Shown: positions 16,147 through 25,194, numbered from the stretch's first letter. The stretch is 64,000 bases of DNA from Aquisediminimonas sp031376385 (GCA_031376385.1 JANMDQ010000023.1:186001-250000), one strand, 5' to 3'. Program-made: numbers and translations. The notes: generated by a model from the letters alone, not told the origin.

Positions 16147-17163
16147 GTGATTAAGCCTCTCCTCCAAACGCTCCGTGGTGAGCGTCAATCCGTGCCCCCC
16201 ATCTGGCTTATGCGTCAAGCAGGCAGATATTTGCCAGAATATCGAGCATTGCGCGCTGATAAAGGTGGTTTTCTCGATCTCTGTTATGATCCTGAGGCTG
16301 CATCTGAAGTCACGATGCAGCCAATCCGGCGGTTCGGCTTCGACGGAGCAATCCTGTTTTCAGATATTCTCGTCGTTCCTCACGCACTGGGGCAAGAGCT
16401 TTGGTTTGAAGAGGGGGAAGGACCGCGCCTTGCCCCGACCTTGAGTGATGCAGCGCTTGAGAGCTTCGTGGCAGCCCCAGAACGGCTGTTGCCCATCTAT
16501 GAGACCATAAAGCGCGTTGCAGCGTCCCTACCTGCTCCTACGACCTTCCTAGGCTTTGCGGGAAGCCCTTGGACCATCGCGACTTACATGGTCGCGGGTA
16601 AAGGGAGTAAGGATCAAGCAACAGCGCGGACAATGGCTTACCAAGACGAAGGTGCTTTTGCGGCTGTCATCAATGCGATTGTCATAATAACAGTAGATTA
16701 TCTCTGCCAGCAAATCGAAGCAGGGGTTGACGCAGTGCAACTGTTTGACAGCTGGGCCGGAAGCCTATCGCCTGCGCAGTTCGAACGCTGGGTCATTGCG
16801 CCAAACGCGGCAATCGTCGCTGGCGTAAAAGCAAGACATCCAAATACGCCGATCATTGGTTTTCCCAAAGGTGCCGGTGGAAAATTGGCGGCTTACGCCC
16901 GCGAGACAGGTGTTGACGCGCTGGGTCTGGATGAGACCGTGGACCCCGTTTGGGCAAATGCGATTTTGCCGGCTGATTTGCCAGTGCAAGGCAATCTAGA
17001 TCCTTTAGCGTTGCTGGCTGGAGGGGTTGCATTGGAGATTGCGATTGACGGCATCATGACCGCTTTTCCAACACGACCGCATATTTTCAATCTAGGCCAC
17101 GGGATCTTGCCGCCAACCCCGATTGCCCATGTTGAAGCGCTGCTGGCGCGTGTGCGCGGCTGA
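16147..17163 (+). CDS. hemE: Uroporphyrinogen decarboxylase
   Basis: HemE (338 residues) decarboxylates uroporphyrinogen III to coproporphyrinogen III in heme synthesis. The first signature PPIWLMRQAGRYLPEYR and the second, GFAGSPWTIATYMVAG, are both intact; the SDILVVPHALGQ segment holds the catalytic Asp. The start GTG 16147 (after a GGGGGAGGGC run) gives MIKPLLQTLRGE. It is the first rightward gene from the putative origin. hemJ starts in its stop codon (TGATG). Confidence 0.95.
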   Translation: MIKPLLQTLRGERQSVPPIWLMRQAGRYLPEYRALRADKGGFLDLCYDPEAASEVTMQPIRRFGFDGAILFSDILVVPHALGQELWFEEGEGPRLAPTLSDAALESFVAAPERLLPIYETIKRVAASLPAPTTFLGFAGSPWTIATYMVAGKGSKDQATARTMAYQDEGAFAAVINAIVIITVDYLCQQIEAGVDAVQLFDSWAGSLSPAQFERWVIAPNAAIVAGVKARHPNTPIIGFPKGAGGKLAAYARETGVDALGLDETVDPVWANAILPADLPVQGNLDPLALLAGGVALEIAIDGIMTAFPTRPHIFNLGHGILPPTPIAHVEALLARVRG

Positions 17164-17588
17164 TGATCTATCTCTGGATCAAGGCGCTTCACGTCATCGT
17201 GGTCATTTTCTGGATGGCGGGGCTGTTCATGATGCCGCGCTTTTTCGTCTACCATCAGGAAACAAACTCCGGGTCCGTCGAGGATAAAGCCTGGGTGGAA
17301 CGGGAAGCGCGCTTGCTGCGGATCATCATGAACCCTTCTATGATTGCGGTCTGGGTGCTTGGAATGACTCTTGCATTGCAAAGCAACGCATTCACGCAAG
17401 GGTGGATGCTCGTGAAATTACTGTTGGTCTTTGGCCTTTCGGGGTATCACGGCTGGATGGTCGGTTATGCGCGAAAGCTATCGACGGGCGAACGTGCCTT
17501 TGCCGGAAAGACGCTTCGCGTGCTCAATGAAATCCCCAGCTTCGCCACGATACTGATCGTCATTCTGGTGATCGTGAAGCCTTTTTGA
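17163..17588 (+). CDS. hemJ: Protoporphyrinogen oxidase HemJ
   Basis: A 141-residue inner-membrane protein with about four membrane helices and the HemJ pattern: IKALHVIVVIFWMAGLFMMPRFFVY (conserved His10 and Arg, quoted in outline), LLRIIMNPSM, LLLVFGLSGYHGWMVGYAR and RVLNEIPSFATI. HemJ oxidises protoporphyrinogen IX to protoporphyrin IX. The one-base overlap with hemE fits a heme operon. Confidence 0.9.
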   Translation: MIYLWIKALHVIVVIFWMAGLFMMPRFFVYHQETNSGSVEDKAWVEREARLLRIIMNPSMIAVWVLGMTLALQSNAFTQGWMLVKLLLVFGLSGYHGWMVGYARKLSTGERAFAGKTLRVLNEIPSFATILIVILVIVKPF

Positions 17589-17598
17589 ACGCGCTGTC

Positions 17599-17627
17599 TT
17601 GACTAAAAGGCTCCGGCCTCATATTTA
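17599..17627 (+). promoter_or_regulatory. Candidate promoter for rho
   Basis: TTGACT (17599-17604) and TATTTA (17622-17627) are separated by 17 bases, a fair match to a vegetative promoter. A transcript would start near 17634 and have a leader of about 80 bases before rho. No attenuator structure was recognised in that leader. Confidence 0.3.
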
Positions 17628-17716
17628 CATCCTAGTTGCCGCGCGTCCTGCGTTGGCCCTTCAGCACCTCAGATCATTGACCAGCTGAACCCTGCACATC
17701 CCGATTTGGATACCCC

Positions 17717-18973
17717 ATGCACTTAAAAGAACTGAAGAAAAAAACCCCCGCGCAATTGGTCGAGATGGCCGAAGAGCTGGGGGTAGAGGCGGCATCGACG
17801 CTGCGCAAACAGGATATCATGTTTGCCATTTTGAAAGTCGAATCTGAGAACGGCGAAGAAATTATCGGCGAAGGTACAATTGAAGTCATGTCCGACGGCT
17901 TTGGATTTCTCCGCTCCCCGCAGTCCAACTATCTGGCTGGTCCTGACGATATTTATGTTTCCCCGAATATGGTCCGCAAGTTTGGATTGCGCACGGGTGA
18001 TACAGTGGAAGGCGAGATTCGCGGCCCCAAAGACGGCGAACGCTATTTTGCGCTGACGACGATAAAGCTGATCAACTTTGACGATCCTGATGTCGTGCGT
18101 CACCGCGTCAATTTTGATAATCTGACGCCGCTTTATCCTGATCGGCGGCTCAAGCTCGATTGCCTTGACCCCACGGTCAAAGACAAATCAGCCCGCGTCA
18201 TCGATATCATCTCGCCGCAGGGCAAAGGCCAGCGCGCGCTGATCGTCGCGCCGCCGCGCACGGGTAAAACCGTGCTGCTCCAGAATATGGCCAAGGCCAT
18301 TACCGATAATCATCCTGAGGTTTTCTTGCTCGTGCTGCTCGTTGATGAGCGACCCGAGGAAGTCACCGATATGCAGCGCAGTGTGAAAGGCGAAGTCATC
18401 AGTTCGACCTTTGACGAACCCGCGCAACGCCATGTCCAGGTGGCTGAAATGGTTATCGAAAAGGCCAAGCGCCTCGTTGAGCATAAGAAGGATGTTGTGA
18501 TCTTGCTCGACAGCATCACGCGCCTAGGCCGCGCTTACAACACGGTGGTTCCATCAAGTGGTAAAGTGTTGACCGGCGGTGTTGATGCAAACGCCTTGCA
18601 ACGCCCGAAACGCTTTTTTGGCGCTGCTCGGAACATCGAAGAGGGTGGATCATTATCAATCATCGCAACCGCCCTGATTGATACAGGCAGCCGGATGGAT
18701 GAAGTTATTTTTGAAGAATTCAAGGGCACGGGTAACTCTGAAATCGTGCTGGACCGCAAGGTCGCTGACAAGCGCATCTTTCCCGCCCTTGATGTCGGGA
18801 AATCCGGCACCCGCAAGGAAGAACTTCTCGTCGAAAAGGACAAGCTTAGCAAAATGTGGATGCTGCGCCGCATCCTGATGCAGATGGGCACGGTCGACGC
18901 GATGGAGTTCCTGCTCGACAAGATGAAGGACAGCAAGACCAACGATGATTTCTTCGATTCAATGAACCAGTAA
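17717..18973 (+). CDS. rho: Transcription termination factor Rho
   Basis: Rho (418 residues) is the hexameric RNA helicase ending transcription. The N-terminal Rho_N helices start MHLKELKKKTPAQLVEMAEE; the cold-shock RNA-binding domain carries GFGFLR (61-66); Walker A is APPRTGKT (178-185); Q-loop and R-loop regions follow. Length is normal, with no insertion domain. The TerC-like gene begins 12 bases downstream. Confidence 0.97.
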   Translation: MHLKELKKKTPAQLVEMAEELGVEAASTLRKQDIMFAILKVESENGEEIIGEGTIEVMSDGFGFLRSPQSNYLAGPDDIYVSPNMVRKFGLRTGDTVEGEIRGPKDGERYFALTTIKLINFDDPDVVRHRVNFDNLTPLYPDRRLKLDCLDPTVKDKSARVIDIISPQGKGQRALIVAPPRTGKTVLLQNMAKAITDNHPEVFLLVLLVDERPEEVTDMQRSVKGEVISSTFDEPAQRHVQVAEMVIEKAKRLVEHKKDVVILLDSITRLGRAYNTVVPSSGKVLTGGVDANALQRPKRFFGAARNIEEGGSLSIIATALIDTGSRMDEVIFEEFKGTGNSEIVLDRKVADKRIFPALDVGKSGTRKEELLVEKDKLSKMWMLRRILMQMGTVDAMEFLLDKMKDSKTNDDFFDSMNQ

Positions 18974-18985
18974 GAGACGCGATCT

Positions 18986-19729
18986 ATGTTTGATTTTCTG
19001 ATGGCAGCTGCGGCTGCTGCGCCTTCGCTTGGAAGCCCCGCTGAAATATGGGGCCATATCGTCAATGACTTTTCCAATTTGAACACGCCCAGCGCGTGGA
19101 GCGCGCTTGGAACTGTCATCTTGCTTGATCTGGTTCTTGCCGGTGACAACGCGATTGTGGTCGGCGCGCTTGCTGCGGGATTGCCCGCTGAGCAACGTAA
19201 AAAGGTGATTTTCATCGGCGTCATCGCCGCCCTTGTCCTCCGCGTCGTCTTTGCGCTGATGGTCAATTTGCTCATGGGCGTTGTCGGCCTGGTGTTTGTC
19301 GGCGGCTTGCTGCTGATGTGGGTTGCTTGGAAAATGTACCGCGATGTCACGCGCAGTGAGGCGACTGAATCGCCGGGCTCCCCAGAAGTAATCGGCGACG
19401 AAAATAGCGGCATTCCCGCCGCGAAAAGCTTTGCCGCCGCCGCATGGGCAGTCGCAGTTGCTGATGTGTCGATGAGCCTTGATAACGTCCTTGCCGTTGC
19501 CGGTGCCGCAAAGGATCATCCCGGCATCATGATCGTCGGCCTGATCTTTGCAGTGGCCCTGATGGGAATCGCCGCCAATATCATCGCCCAATATATCGAA
19601 CGCTACCGCTGGATCGCTTGGCTCGGGATGGTCGTTATTGTCTATGTCGCAGGCAAAATGATCTATGAGGGCTGGACCGATCCCGCTTTGGGCGTGGGCC
19701 GTTACTTCTGGGCGTTTATGGGCGGGTGA
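18986..19729 (+). CDS. TerC/YjbE-family integral membrane protein
   Basis: A 247-residue polytopic protein with about seven membrane helices. The TerC signature acidic motif occurs in both halves: LLDLVLAGDNAIVVG near residue 50 and VADVSMSLDNVLAVAGA near 165. Related proteins export manganese or calcium, or help metalate exported proteins; the cargo here is unknown. It closely follows rho. Its last 28 bases overlap a possible small ORF on the other strand. Confidence 0.88.
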   Translation: MFDFLMAAAAAAPSLGSPAEIWGHIVNDFSNLNTPSAWSALGTVILLDLVLAGDNAIVVGALAAGLPAEQRKKVIFIGVIAALVLRVVFALMVNLLMGVVGLVFVGGLLLMWVAWKMYRDVTRSEATESPGSPEVIGDENSGIPAAKSFAAAAWAVAVADVSMSLDNVLAVAGAAKDHPGIMIVGLIFAVALMGIAANIIAQYIERYRWIAWLGMVVIVYVAGKMIYEGWTDPALGVGRYFWAFMGG

Positions 19730-19836
19730 GAGGTAAACTCATCTGAGGATGGGACAATGACGATGAATGCCGCATTGAGCATGCCACTTTGCACTTGGAC
19801 ATGGATGTTCATCTCATCGATTTTGGTCATGCTCAT
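19702..19836 (-). CDS. Possible small protein (44 residues) coupled to ogt
   Basis: A short frame starts at ATG 19836 and ends at TAA 19702-19704. It begins MSMTKIDEMNIHVQVQ, has a hydrophobic middle (LNAAFIVIVP) and ends HPPINAQK. Its ATG overlaps the ogt TGA by 4 bases and an AGG-type Shine-Dalgarno lies about 8 bases upstream, the arrangement of co-translated genes. I do not recognise it, and it may be chance. The 3' end runs 28 bases into the TerC-like gene. Confidence 0.35.
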   Translation of the reverse strand: MSMTKIDEMNIHVQVQSGMLNAAFIVIVPSSDEFTSHPPINAQK

Positions 19837-20327
19837 ATCAACCTCGTCCTTCGTTCAGGGGGGAGGTGATTTTGTTCAAAATCGAGCAGCCAACCCTTCG
19901 TGCGCGCGCCGTCTCCGGCGGAGTAAAACTCCGGTCCAGCAGCCGATGTAACGCGATGACAAGGAATGATGAGAGGATAGGCATTGGTTTTACAAGCTTG
20001 ACCCACAGCCCTAGCAATTGAGCCTATTTGCCGGGCCAAGGCGCCGTAAGTGCGAGTTTCTCCGTAAGGGATAGCGGCGATCCCATCGCGCAGACCTTGG
20101 CCTCCGCACGAGTCGAGCGAAGCGAGAGGCAAGTCAAAGCTTTGCCTTTGCCCCGCAAACCAGTCACTGACTTGAGTCAGCGCCTCGGCGAGTATCGTGT
20201 GCCCAGTAACAATGGCTGCGTGACCCGTCACCTTGATGCGAACTGACACGAGATGAGTCTCATTCGCGCTAAGCAAGATCACGCCAATTGGGCTAACAAA
20301 CTGGGCCATTGCGATTGCGCTGGGCAT
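19833..20327 (-). CDS. ogt: Methylated-DNA-protein cysteine S-methyltransferase
   Basis: A 164-residue suicide enzyme that takes alkyl groups from O6-alkylguanine. The acceptor cysteine is in IIPCHRVTSA (C123). IPYGETRTYGALARQIGS and IARAVGQAC are the recognition helix and Arg-finger regions. The segment after the active site (AAGPEFYSAGDG) is a little unusual but close to the family GGYGGG loop. ATG 20309 is an alternative start. Confidence 0.85.
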   Translation of the reverse strand: MPSAIAMAQFVSPIGVILLSANETHLVSVRIKVTGHAAIVTGHTILAEALTQVSDWFAGQRQSFDLPLASLDSCGGQGLRDGIAAIPYGETRTYGALARQIGSIARAVGQACKTNAYPLIIPCHRVTSAAGPEFYSAGDGARTKGWLLDFEQNHLPPERRTRLI

Positions 20328-20378
20328 GGCGCAGTAATAGCCGCAAGTGGATTATATCTCAAGACAGGAGCGGTGGCC

Positions 20379-20621
20379 GTGAAATTTAATATCGAAGTTG
20401 ATACTACCCCCGAAGAAGTGCGCCGCCTAGTCGGCCTGCCTGACTTAACCGATGTGCACGAAGTTTACCTTGCGCAGGTGAAAGACGTTATGAAAAAGGG
20501 TGTTACGCCGGATATGCTTGAAGGCATGGTCCGAAACTGGATGCCTATGGGTGGAGCGGGCGTGGATATGGTCAAAGACTTGATCGGCGCTTTTGCCGCA
20601 GGGACGAAGGCGAAGAAATAG
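20379..20621 (+). CDS. DUF6489 family small protein
   Basis: An 80-residue protein starting at GTG 20379, 8 bases after AGGAG. The sequence KFNIEVDTTPEEVRRLVGLPDL matches, in outline, the small conserved DUF6489-type proteins of alphaproteobacteria, and the C-terminus is a Gly/Ala-rich amphipathic stretch ending in Lys. Function unknown; the Pro-Glu-Glu start resembles phasin-like or SRPBCC-linked small proteins, but that is not evidence of role. It immediately precedes mnmE (16-base gap). Confidence 0.7.
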   Translation: MKFNIEVDTTPEEVRRLVGLPDLTDVHEVYLAQVKDVMKKGVTPDMLEGMVRNWMPMGGAGVDMVKDLIGAFAAGTKAKK

Positions 20622-20637
20622 CCATCGCAGTTCGTTT

Positions 20638-21909
20638 ATGACCGATACTATCTTTGCATTGTCTAGCGGACTTCCGCCTGCCGGGATTGCTGTTGTTCGG
20701 ATCAGTGGGCCAAGAGCGGGCGAAGTTTTGGCTAGGCTCATCGGAAAATTGCCAAAGCCCAGATTTGCGAGATACTCGCGTTTATATGATCCGGCGGACG
20801 GCGCTGTGTTGGATGATGGGCTTGCGCTTTGGTTTGCCGGCCCTGCGACCGCGACGGGTGAGGATTTGGCTGAGCTTCATTTGCACGGTGGGCGTGCTGT
20901 TGTCGCAGCAGTGCTGGCTTGTCTCGGGCGACAAGAGGGGCTGCGGCCGGCAACTGCGGGAGAATATACGCGTCGCGCGTTTGAGAATGGCCGGATAGAT
21001 CTGGCGCAGGCCGAGGGGTTGGCCGATTTGCTCTCCGCAGAGACTGAGGGCCAACGACAATCTGCTCTGGCGCTGGCTGAAGGAGCACTTGGCCGCAAAG
21101 TCACGGCATGGCAGCGTGATTTACTCCGTATCTCGGCGCAATTAGAGGCTGATCTCGATTTTTCGGATGAGGGTGATGTGTCGGATGGAGTCTCGTTTCG
21201 CGTTCAGGACGGTCTGGCTCCCATGGTCGCTGATATGGCAGCGCTCCTGTCATCTGCTCCAGCGGAACGCCTGCGAGACGGCGTGCGTGTGGTACTCGCC
21301 GGCCCACCGAACTCAGGAAAATCAAGCCTTTTCAACGAGATGATTGGACGTCATGCCGCTATAGTCACTGATATTGCGGGGACGACACGGGACAGGATTG
21401 AAGCACCAGTGGTACTCGACGGTGTACCTTTGCTGCTGATCGACACAGCGGGTCTACGTGATGACGTCAGTGATGCAGTCGAAGCCATAGGCATTGAACG
21501 CACAGGCCAAGCCTTAGGCGAAGCCGATATCATCCTTTGGCTGGGCGATGAGGGCGATATGCCCGACGGTGCGCTGCTTATCGCCCCTAAAAGCGATTCC
21601 GGGCCATCTGGCCCCGGCTTACCCGTCTCGGTAACCACCGGCGCTGGTACGGGTGAACTGCGATCTGCTCTACTCCACCGAGCCCATGCCTTGCTGCCAA
21701 AACCTGGAGCCCTAGCCCTCAATGCCCGTCACCGCGCCGTCGTTCGCCTAGTGTTCGCAGAACTAACTGAGGCTGCAATTGCAACTGACTCGCTGATCAC
21801 CGCTGAACATCTTCGCACAGCCCGTCGTGTTCTTGACGAGCTTACGGGAAAGGCTGGAGTGGAGGATATGCTTGATGCTCTGTTCGGGGCCTTTTGCATT
21901 GGAAAATAA
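20638..21909 (+). CDS. mnmE: tRNA modification GTPase MnmE
   Basis: MnmE (423 residues) works with MnmG to put the cmnm5 group on U34 of certain tRNAs. The N-terminal folate domain starts MTDTIFALSSGLPPAGIAVVR; the G domain inside the helical domain has GPPNSGKSS (222-230), DIAGTTRD and DTAGLRDD; the C-terminal tail is FCIGK with its conserved Cys420. The frame is open from 20593, but ATG 20638 is the family start. Confidence 0.96.
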   Translation: MTDTIFALSSGLPPAGIAVVRISGPRAGEVLARLIGKLPKPRFARYSRLYDPADGAVLDDGLALWFAGPATATGEDLAELHLHGGRAVVAAVLACLGRQEGLRPATAGEYTRRAFENGRIDLAQAEGLADLLSAETEGQRQSALALAEGALGRKVTAWQRDLLRISAQLEADLDFSDEGDVSDGVSFRVQDGLAPMVADMAALLSSAPAERLRDGVRVVLAGPPNSGKSSLFNEMIGRHAAIVTDIAGTTRDRIEAPVVLDGVPLLLIDTAGLRDDVSDAVEAIGIERTGQALGEADIILWLGDEGDMPDGALLIAPKSDSGPSGPGLPVSVTTGAGTGELRSALLHRAHALLPKPGALALNARHRAVVRLVFAELTEAAIATDSLITAEHLRTARRVLDELTGKAGVEDMLDALFGAFCIGK

Positions 21910-21912
21910 CCT

Positions 21913-21928
21913 TGTTCCACGTGAAACA
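21913..21928. other. parS: parS site 1 (ParB centromere site)
   Basis: TGTTCCACGTGAAACA matches the universal parS 16-mer, with one departure from perfect palindromy. It lies in the 71-base gap between mnmE and mnmG, about 5.9 kb from the putative origin. Confidence 0.93.
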
Positions 21929-21980
21929 TCTCGCATACTAGTTTGACCGTCTGCGCCGCAAAGAGTAGCGGACTATTGCT

Positions 21981-23774
21981 ATGCACAAATTTGATGTAAT
22001 CGTAATCGGCGGTGGGCACGCTGGCGCGGAGGCTGCGGCGGCCTCGGCGCGAATGGGTGCAGCGACGGCGCTTGTTTCGTTTCGCCGAGATATGATTGGT
22101 GCAATGTCATGCAACCCGGCGATTGGCGGATTGGGCAAGGGGCATCTGGTGCGCGAAGTCGATGCCTTTGACGGTATACTGGCGCGCGCGGCAGACGCTG
22201 CGGCGATTCATTACCGGATGCTCAATGGGTCCAAAGGCGCAGCTGTTCAGGGGCCACGCATCCAAGCGGATCGTGCACTGTTCAAGGCGGCGGTTCATGC
22301 AATGCTCAATTCACAGGACAACTTAACGATCATTGAGGGCGAGGCACAGGCGTTGATCCTTCAAGAGGGCAAGCTGTCTGGCCTCCGGCTTGGCGACGGT
22401 ACCGAATTGTACACTAAGGCCATTGTCCTTGCCACAGGTACATTCCTCAACGGAAAGATGTTTTGCGGCGAAGCGCAGACACCGGGTGGGCGCGTGGGGG
22501 AGGACGCAGCGACAACATTGGGTGCGCAACTGCGCGTGCTGAATCTGCCGCTTGGACGTTTGAAAACGGGAACTCCGCCACGCCTTGACGGGAGGACGAT
22601 TGACTGGTCCGCATTGGACATCCAGCATTCGGACAGTGGCACTTGGACCTTCTCCGATATGACGGAAAAGCGCACAGCGCCACAACTTTGGTGTGCGATC
22701 ACGCGGACGACGCAGGCCACTCATGATGTGATCCGCGCCAACCTCCACCGCTCTCCATTGTTTTCTGGTGATATCGAAGGCCAGGGGCCACGATACTGCC
22801 CCTCGATTGAGGATAAAATCCACCGGTTTGGTGACCGGGACGGCCATCAGATCTTTCTGGAACCAGAGGGTGTGGATGATCCAATAATCTATCCCAACGG
22901 TATTTCCACGTCTCTGCCCGAGGACGTGCAACTCGCGTTCTTGCGAACGATCTCCGGCTTGGAAAATGTGGAAATCGCACAAGCTGGCTATGCCGTCGAA
23001 TATGATCATATTGATCCACGCGCACTGGAGCCAACGCTTGAAATTCGCGCGCTTCGCGGTGTTTACTGTGCCGGGCAAATAAACGGAACGACGGGGTATG
23101 AAGAGGCCTCTGCACAGGGACTGATTGCTGGGCTCAATGCAGCGGCCGCGGCTCTTGATAAAGATCCCATCGTTCTGGACCGGGCTTCGTCTTACATTGG
23201 TGTGATGATTGACGATCTCGTGTTGCAAGGGATTACGGAACCTTATCGGATGTTGACGGCGCGAGCAGAGTTTCGCCTCAGACTTCGGGCTGATAACGCA
23301 GCAACGCGGTTAACCCCGGTTGCGATTTCGACCGGATGCGTAGGGTTGGCACGGACGGCTTGGTTTGAAGCGCGGGAGCGCGACCGGCTGGCGCTGATTG
23401 AGCGATTAACCACTAGCTTTGGTCGGACCAGTATTGGGGAACGACAGAGCCAGTTCGACTTGATCCGCACAGCCGGGTTCATTCCTGACGGGGAGGGGGT
23501 TGATGCAGGCATTTTGTGCGAAGTGATTGAGGACGCCCGTTACGCGCCTTACATTGCAAGGCAAGCTGCCGAGGTGCGAGCCATGCGAGCTAACGAGGGC
23601 ATCAGGATTCCTCAAGCGCTAGACTATGCGACGCTTGCGGGGCTCTCGACAGAGATGGTTGAACGGTTAAGCGCGGCGCGACCGACGACCCTAGGAGCGG
23701 CAGAGCGGTTGCGCGGCGTTACGCCCGCTGCTTTGGCCGCGATCCTTGTTGCCGCAAAGCGGCTTGCCGCATGA
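21981..23774 (+). CDS. mnmG: tRNA uridine-5-carboxymethylaminomethyl(34) synthesis enzyme MnmG
   Basis: MnmG (formerly GidA, 597 residues) is the FAD partner of MnmE. The dinucleotide fold DVIVIGGGHAGAEAA is at residues 5-19. The two GidA signatures, around GPRIQADRALFK-like QGPRIQADR and GQINGTTGYEEA, are present, and the C-terminal helical domain is complete. rsmG follows with a 4-base overlap. Confidence 0.97.
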   Translation: MHKFDVIVIGGGHAGAEAAAASARMGAATALVSFRRDMIGAMSCNPAIGGLGKGHLVREVDAFDGILARAADAAAIHYRMLNGSKGAAVQGPRIQADRALFKAAVHAMLNSQDNLTIIEGEAQALILQEGKLSGLRLGDGTELYTKAIVLATGTFLNGKMFCGEAQTPGGRVGEDAATTLGAQLRVLNLPLGRLKTGTPPRLDGRTIDWSALDIQHSDSGTWTFSDMTEKRTAPQLWCAITRTTQATHDVIRANLHRSPLFSGDIEGQGPRYCPSIEDKIHRFGDRDGHQIFLEPEGVDDPIIYPNGISTSLPEDVQLAFLRTISGLENVEIAQAGYAVEYDHIDPRALEPTLEIRALRGVYCAGQINGTTGYEEASAQGLIAGLNAAAAALDKDPIVLDRASSYIGVMIDDLVLQGITEPYRMLTARAEFRLRLRADNAATRLTPVAISTGCVGLARTAWFEARERDRLALIERLTTSFGRTSIGERQSQFDLIRTAGFIPDGEGVDAGILCEVIEDARYAPYIARQAAEVRAMRANEGIRIPQALDYATLAGLSTEMVERLSAARPTTLGAAERLRGVTPAALAAILVAAKRLAA

Positions 23775-24418
23775 CTGAAGATGAAGCCAAGGCATGGTTA
23801 ACGGATGTCTGGGGTGTTTCACGTGAAACATTTGAACGGCTCGATGCGTTAAGGGCGATGGTTGTAGCAGAAAGTAAGCGTCAAAACCTGATCAGCGCTG
23901 CATCAGTCCCTTCGTTCTGGGCCCGCCATATTGTTGATTCGGCTCAACTGCTGGTTCATGCGACACCCCCCGGGGTTGCGGACGACAAGAACAGAAACTG
24001 GTTGGACCTTGGCACTGGCGCGGGCTTCCCCGGGATGGTCATTGCCATCATGCGCGAGGCTCCAATCACTTTCGTCGAGTCGCGGCGAAAGCGGATCGAT
24101 TTTCTCGTGGAAGCGATGGAGGCTTTAACGCTCCCGCACGTTAGTATTTTCGGCGGGCGGCTGGAATTGCTTGAACAAGAGAGTTTCTCGGTCATTTCAG
24201 CGCGCGCTTTTGCGCCTTTGCCAAAATTATTTGCGCTTGCCCACAGGTTTTCCACAAGTGAAACGCGTTGGCTCTTGCCAAAGGGGCGCAGCGCGCGTGA
24301 AGAGGTGGAGGCGGCGCAAGCGGATTGGATGGGCGTGTTTCACGTGGAACAGAGCCTGACAGATGCAGAATCCGCCGTTATCATAGCCCGGAAAGTTGGC
24401 AAGAAAGGCCGCACATGA
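23771..24418 (+). CDS. rsmG: 16S rRNA (guanine527-N7) methyltransferase RsmG
   Basis: RsmG (formerly GidB, 215 residues) methylates G527 of 16S rRNA. SAM-binding LDLGTGAGFPGMVIAI and the FVESRRKRIDFL motif II are clear. Two parS sites lie within the coding region: one encodes GVSRET (residues 15-20), the other VFHVEQ (189-194). Thus part of the protein sequence is shared with a centromere site. It overlaps mnmG and parA by 4 bases each. Confidence 0.95.
   Translation: MTEDEAKAWLTDVWGVSRETFERLDALRAMVVAESKRQNLISAASVPSFWARHIVDSAQLLVHATPPGVADDKNRNWLDLGTGAGFPGMVIAIMREAPITFVESRRKRIDFLVEAMEALTLPHVSIFGGRLELLEQESFSVISARAFAPLPKLFALAHRFSTSETRWLLPKGRSAREEVEAAQADWMGVFHVEQSLTDAESAVIIARKVGKKGRT
23815..23830. 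other. parS: parS site 2, inside rsmG 5' end
   Basis: TGTTTCACGTGAAACA is the perfect palindromic parS 16-mer. It is read in frame as the GVSRET region of RsmG. Confidence 0.95.
24336..24351. other. parS: parS site 3, inside rsmG 3' end
   Basis: TGTTTCACGTGGAACA is a parS 16-mer with one non-palindromic base. It is read in frame as VFHVEQ near the RsmG C-terminus, 64 bases before the parA start. Confidence 0.93.
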
Positions 24419-25194
24419 TCCGCATCACAATTGCCAATCAAAAAGGCGGTGTTGGCAAGACGACGACGGCAATTAACCTCGCGACTGCGCTTGCAGCAAT
24501 GGGGTGGCGCGTGCTGCTGATCGACCTTGATCCTCAAGGTAATGCATCAACTGGCTTGGGCGTGTCACAGGGACAGCGAATCAAATCTTCTTATGATGTG
24601 CTGATGGGTGAGTCGAGTGTGGTAGATGCCGTAATTGCAACTCGTATTCCCCGGTTGGACTTGATTGCCGCAACACCTGATTTGTCCGGCGCTGAAATAG
24701 AGTTGGTGGATGTAAACGAGCGCAGTCACCGATTAACTGCTGCGCTTGATGCATGCACAGGACGATGGGATGTCTGCCTAATCGATTGTCCGCCGTCGCT
24801 AGGGTTGCTGACGATCAACGCGTTGGTTGCCGCCAATTCCTTGCTCATTCCCCTTCAATGCGAATTTTTTGCACTTGAGGGGTTGAGCCAGCTCCTCCAA
24901 ACATATGAGCGCATTCATGCTAAGCTCAATCCCTCGCTGTCTATTTTAGGCGTTGCTCTCACCATGTATGACAAGCGCAACCGGTTGACCGAGCAAGTGT
25001 CAGATGATGTCCGTGCTTGTCTTGGCACTGCTGTATTCGACACTGTCATTCCCCGAAATGTAAGGCTTTCCGAAGCACCCAGCCACGGCCTGCCCGCGCT
25101 GATTTATGATTATCGCTGTGCGGGGTCAGAGGCCTATATGGCATTGGCACGTGAAGTGATTGGGCGCCTTCCTCAATTGAAAGTGGCAGCATGA
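24415..25194 (+). CDS. parA: Chromosome partitioning ATPase ParA
   Basis: ParA (259 residues) is the deviant Walker ATPase that moves ParB-parS complexes. The deviant Walker A is QKGGVGKTTTA (10-17 KGGVGKTT, signature lysine K11-type position present), Walker A' is LLIDLDPQGNAS and Walker B is CLIDCPPSLG. ATG 24415 overlaps the rsmG stop; the longer frame from 24325 lacks homology. parB overlaps its end by 4 bases. Confidence 0.97.
   Translation: MIRITIANQKGGVGKTTTAINLATALAAMGWRVLLIDLDPQGNASTGLGVSQGQRIKSSYDVLMGESSVVDAVIATRIPRLDLIAATPDLSGAEIELVDVNERSHRLTAALDACTGRWDVCLIDCPPSLGLLTINALVAANSLLIPLQCEFFALEGLSQLLQTYERIHAKLNPSLSILGVALTMYDKRNRLTEQVSDDVRACLGTAVFDTVIPRNVRLSEAPSHGLPALIYDYRCAGSEAYMALAREVIGRLPQLKVAA

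Noticed and set aside
18535..19413. A 292-codon minus-strand frame spanning rho and the TerC-like gene.
   Set aside because: Ser/Thr/Arg-rich shadow of two well-identified genes.
22323..23228. A 301-codon minus-strand frame.
   Set aside because: It lies wholly inside mnmG, whose protein is clearly real, and has no recognisable domain.
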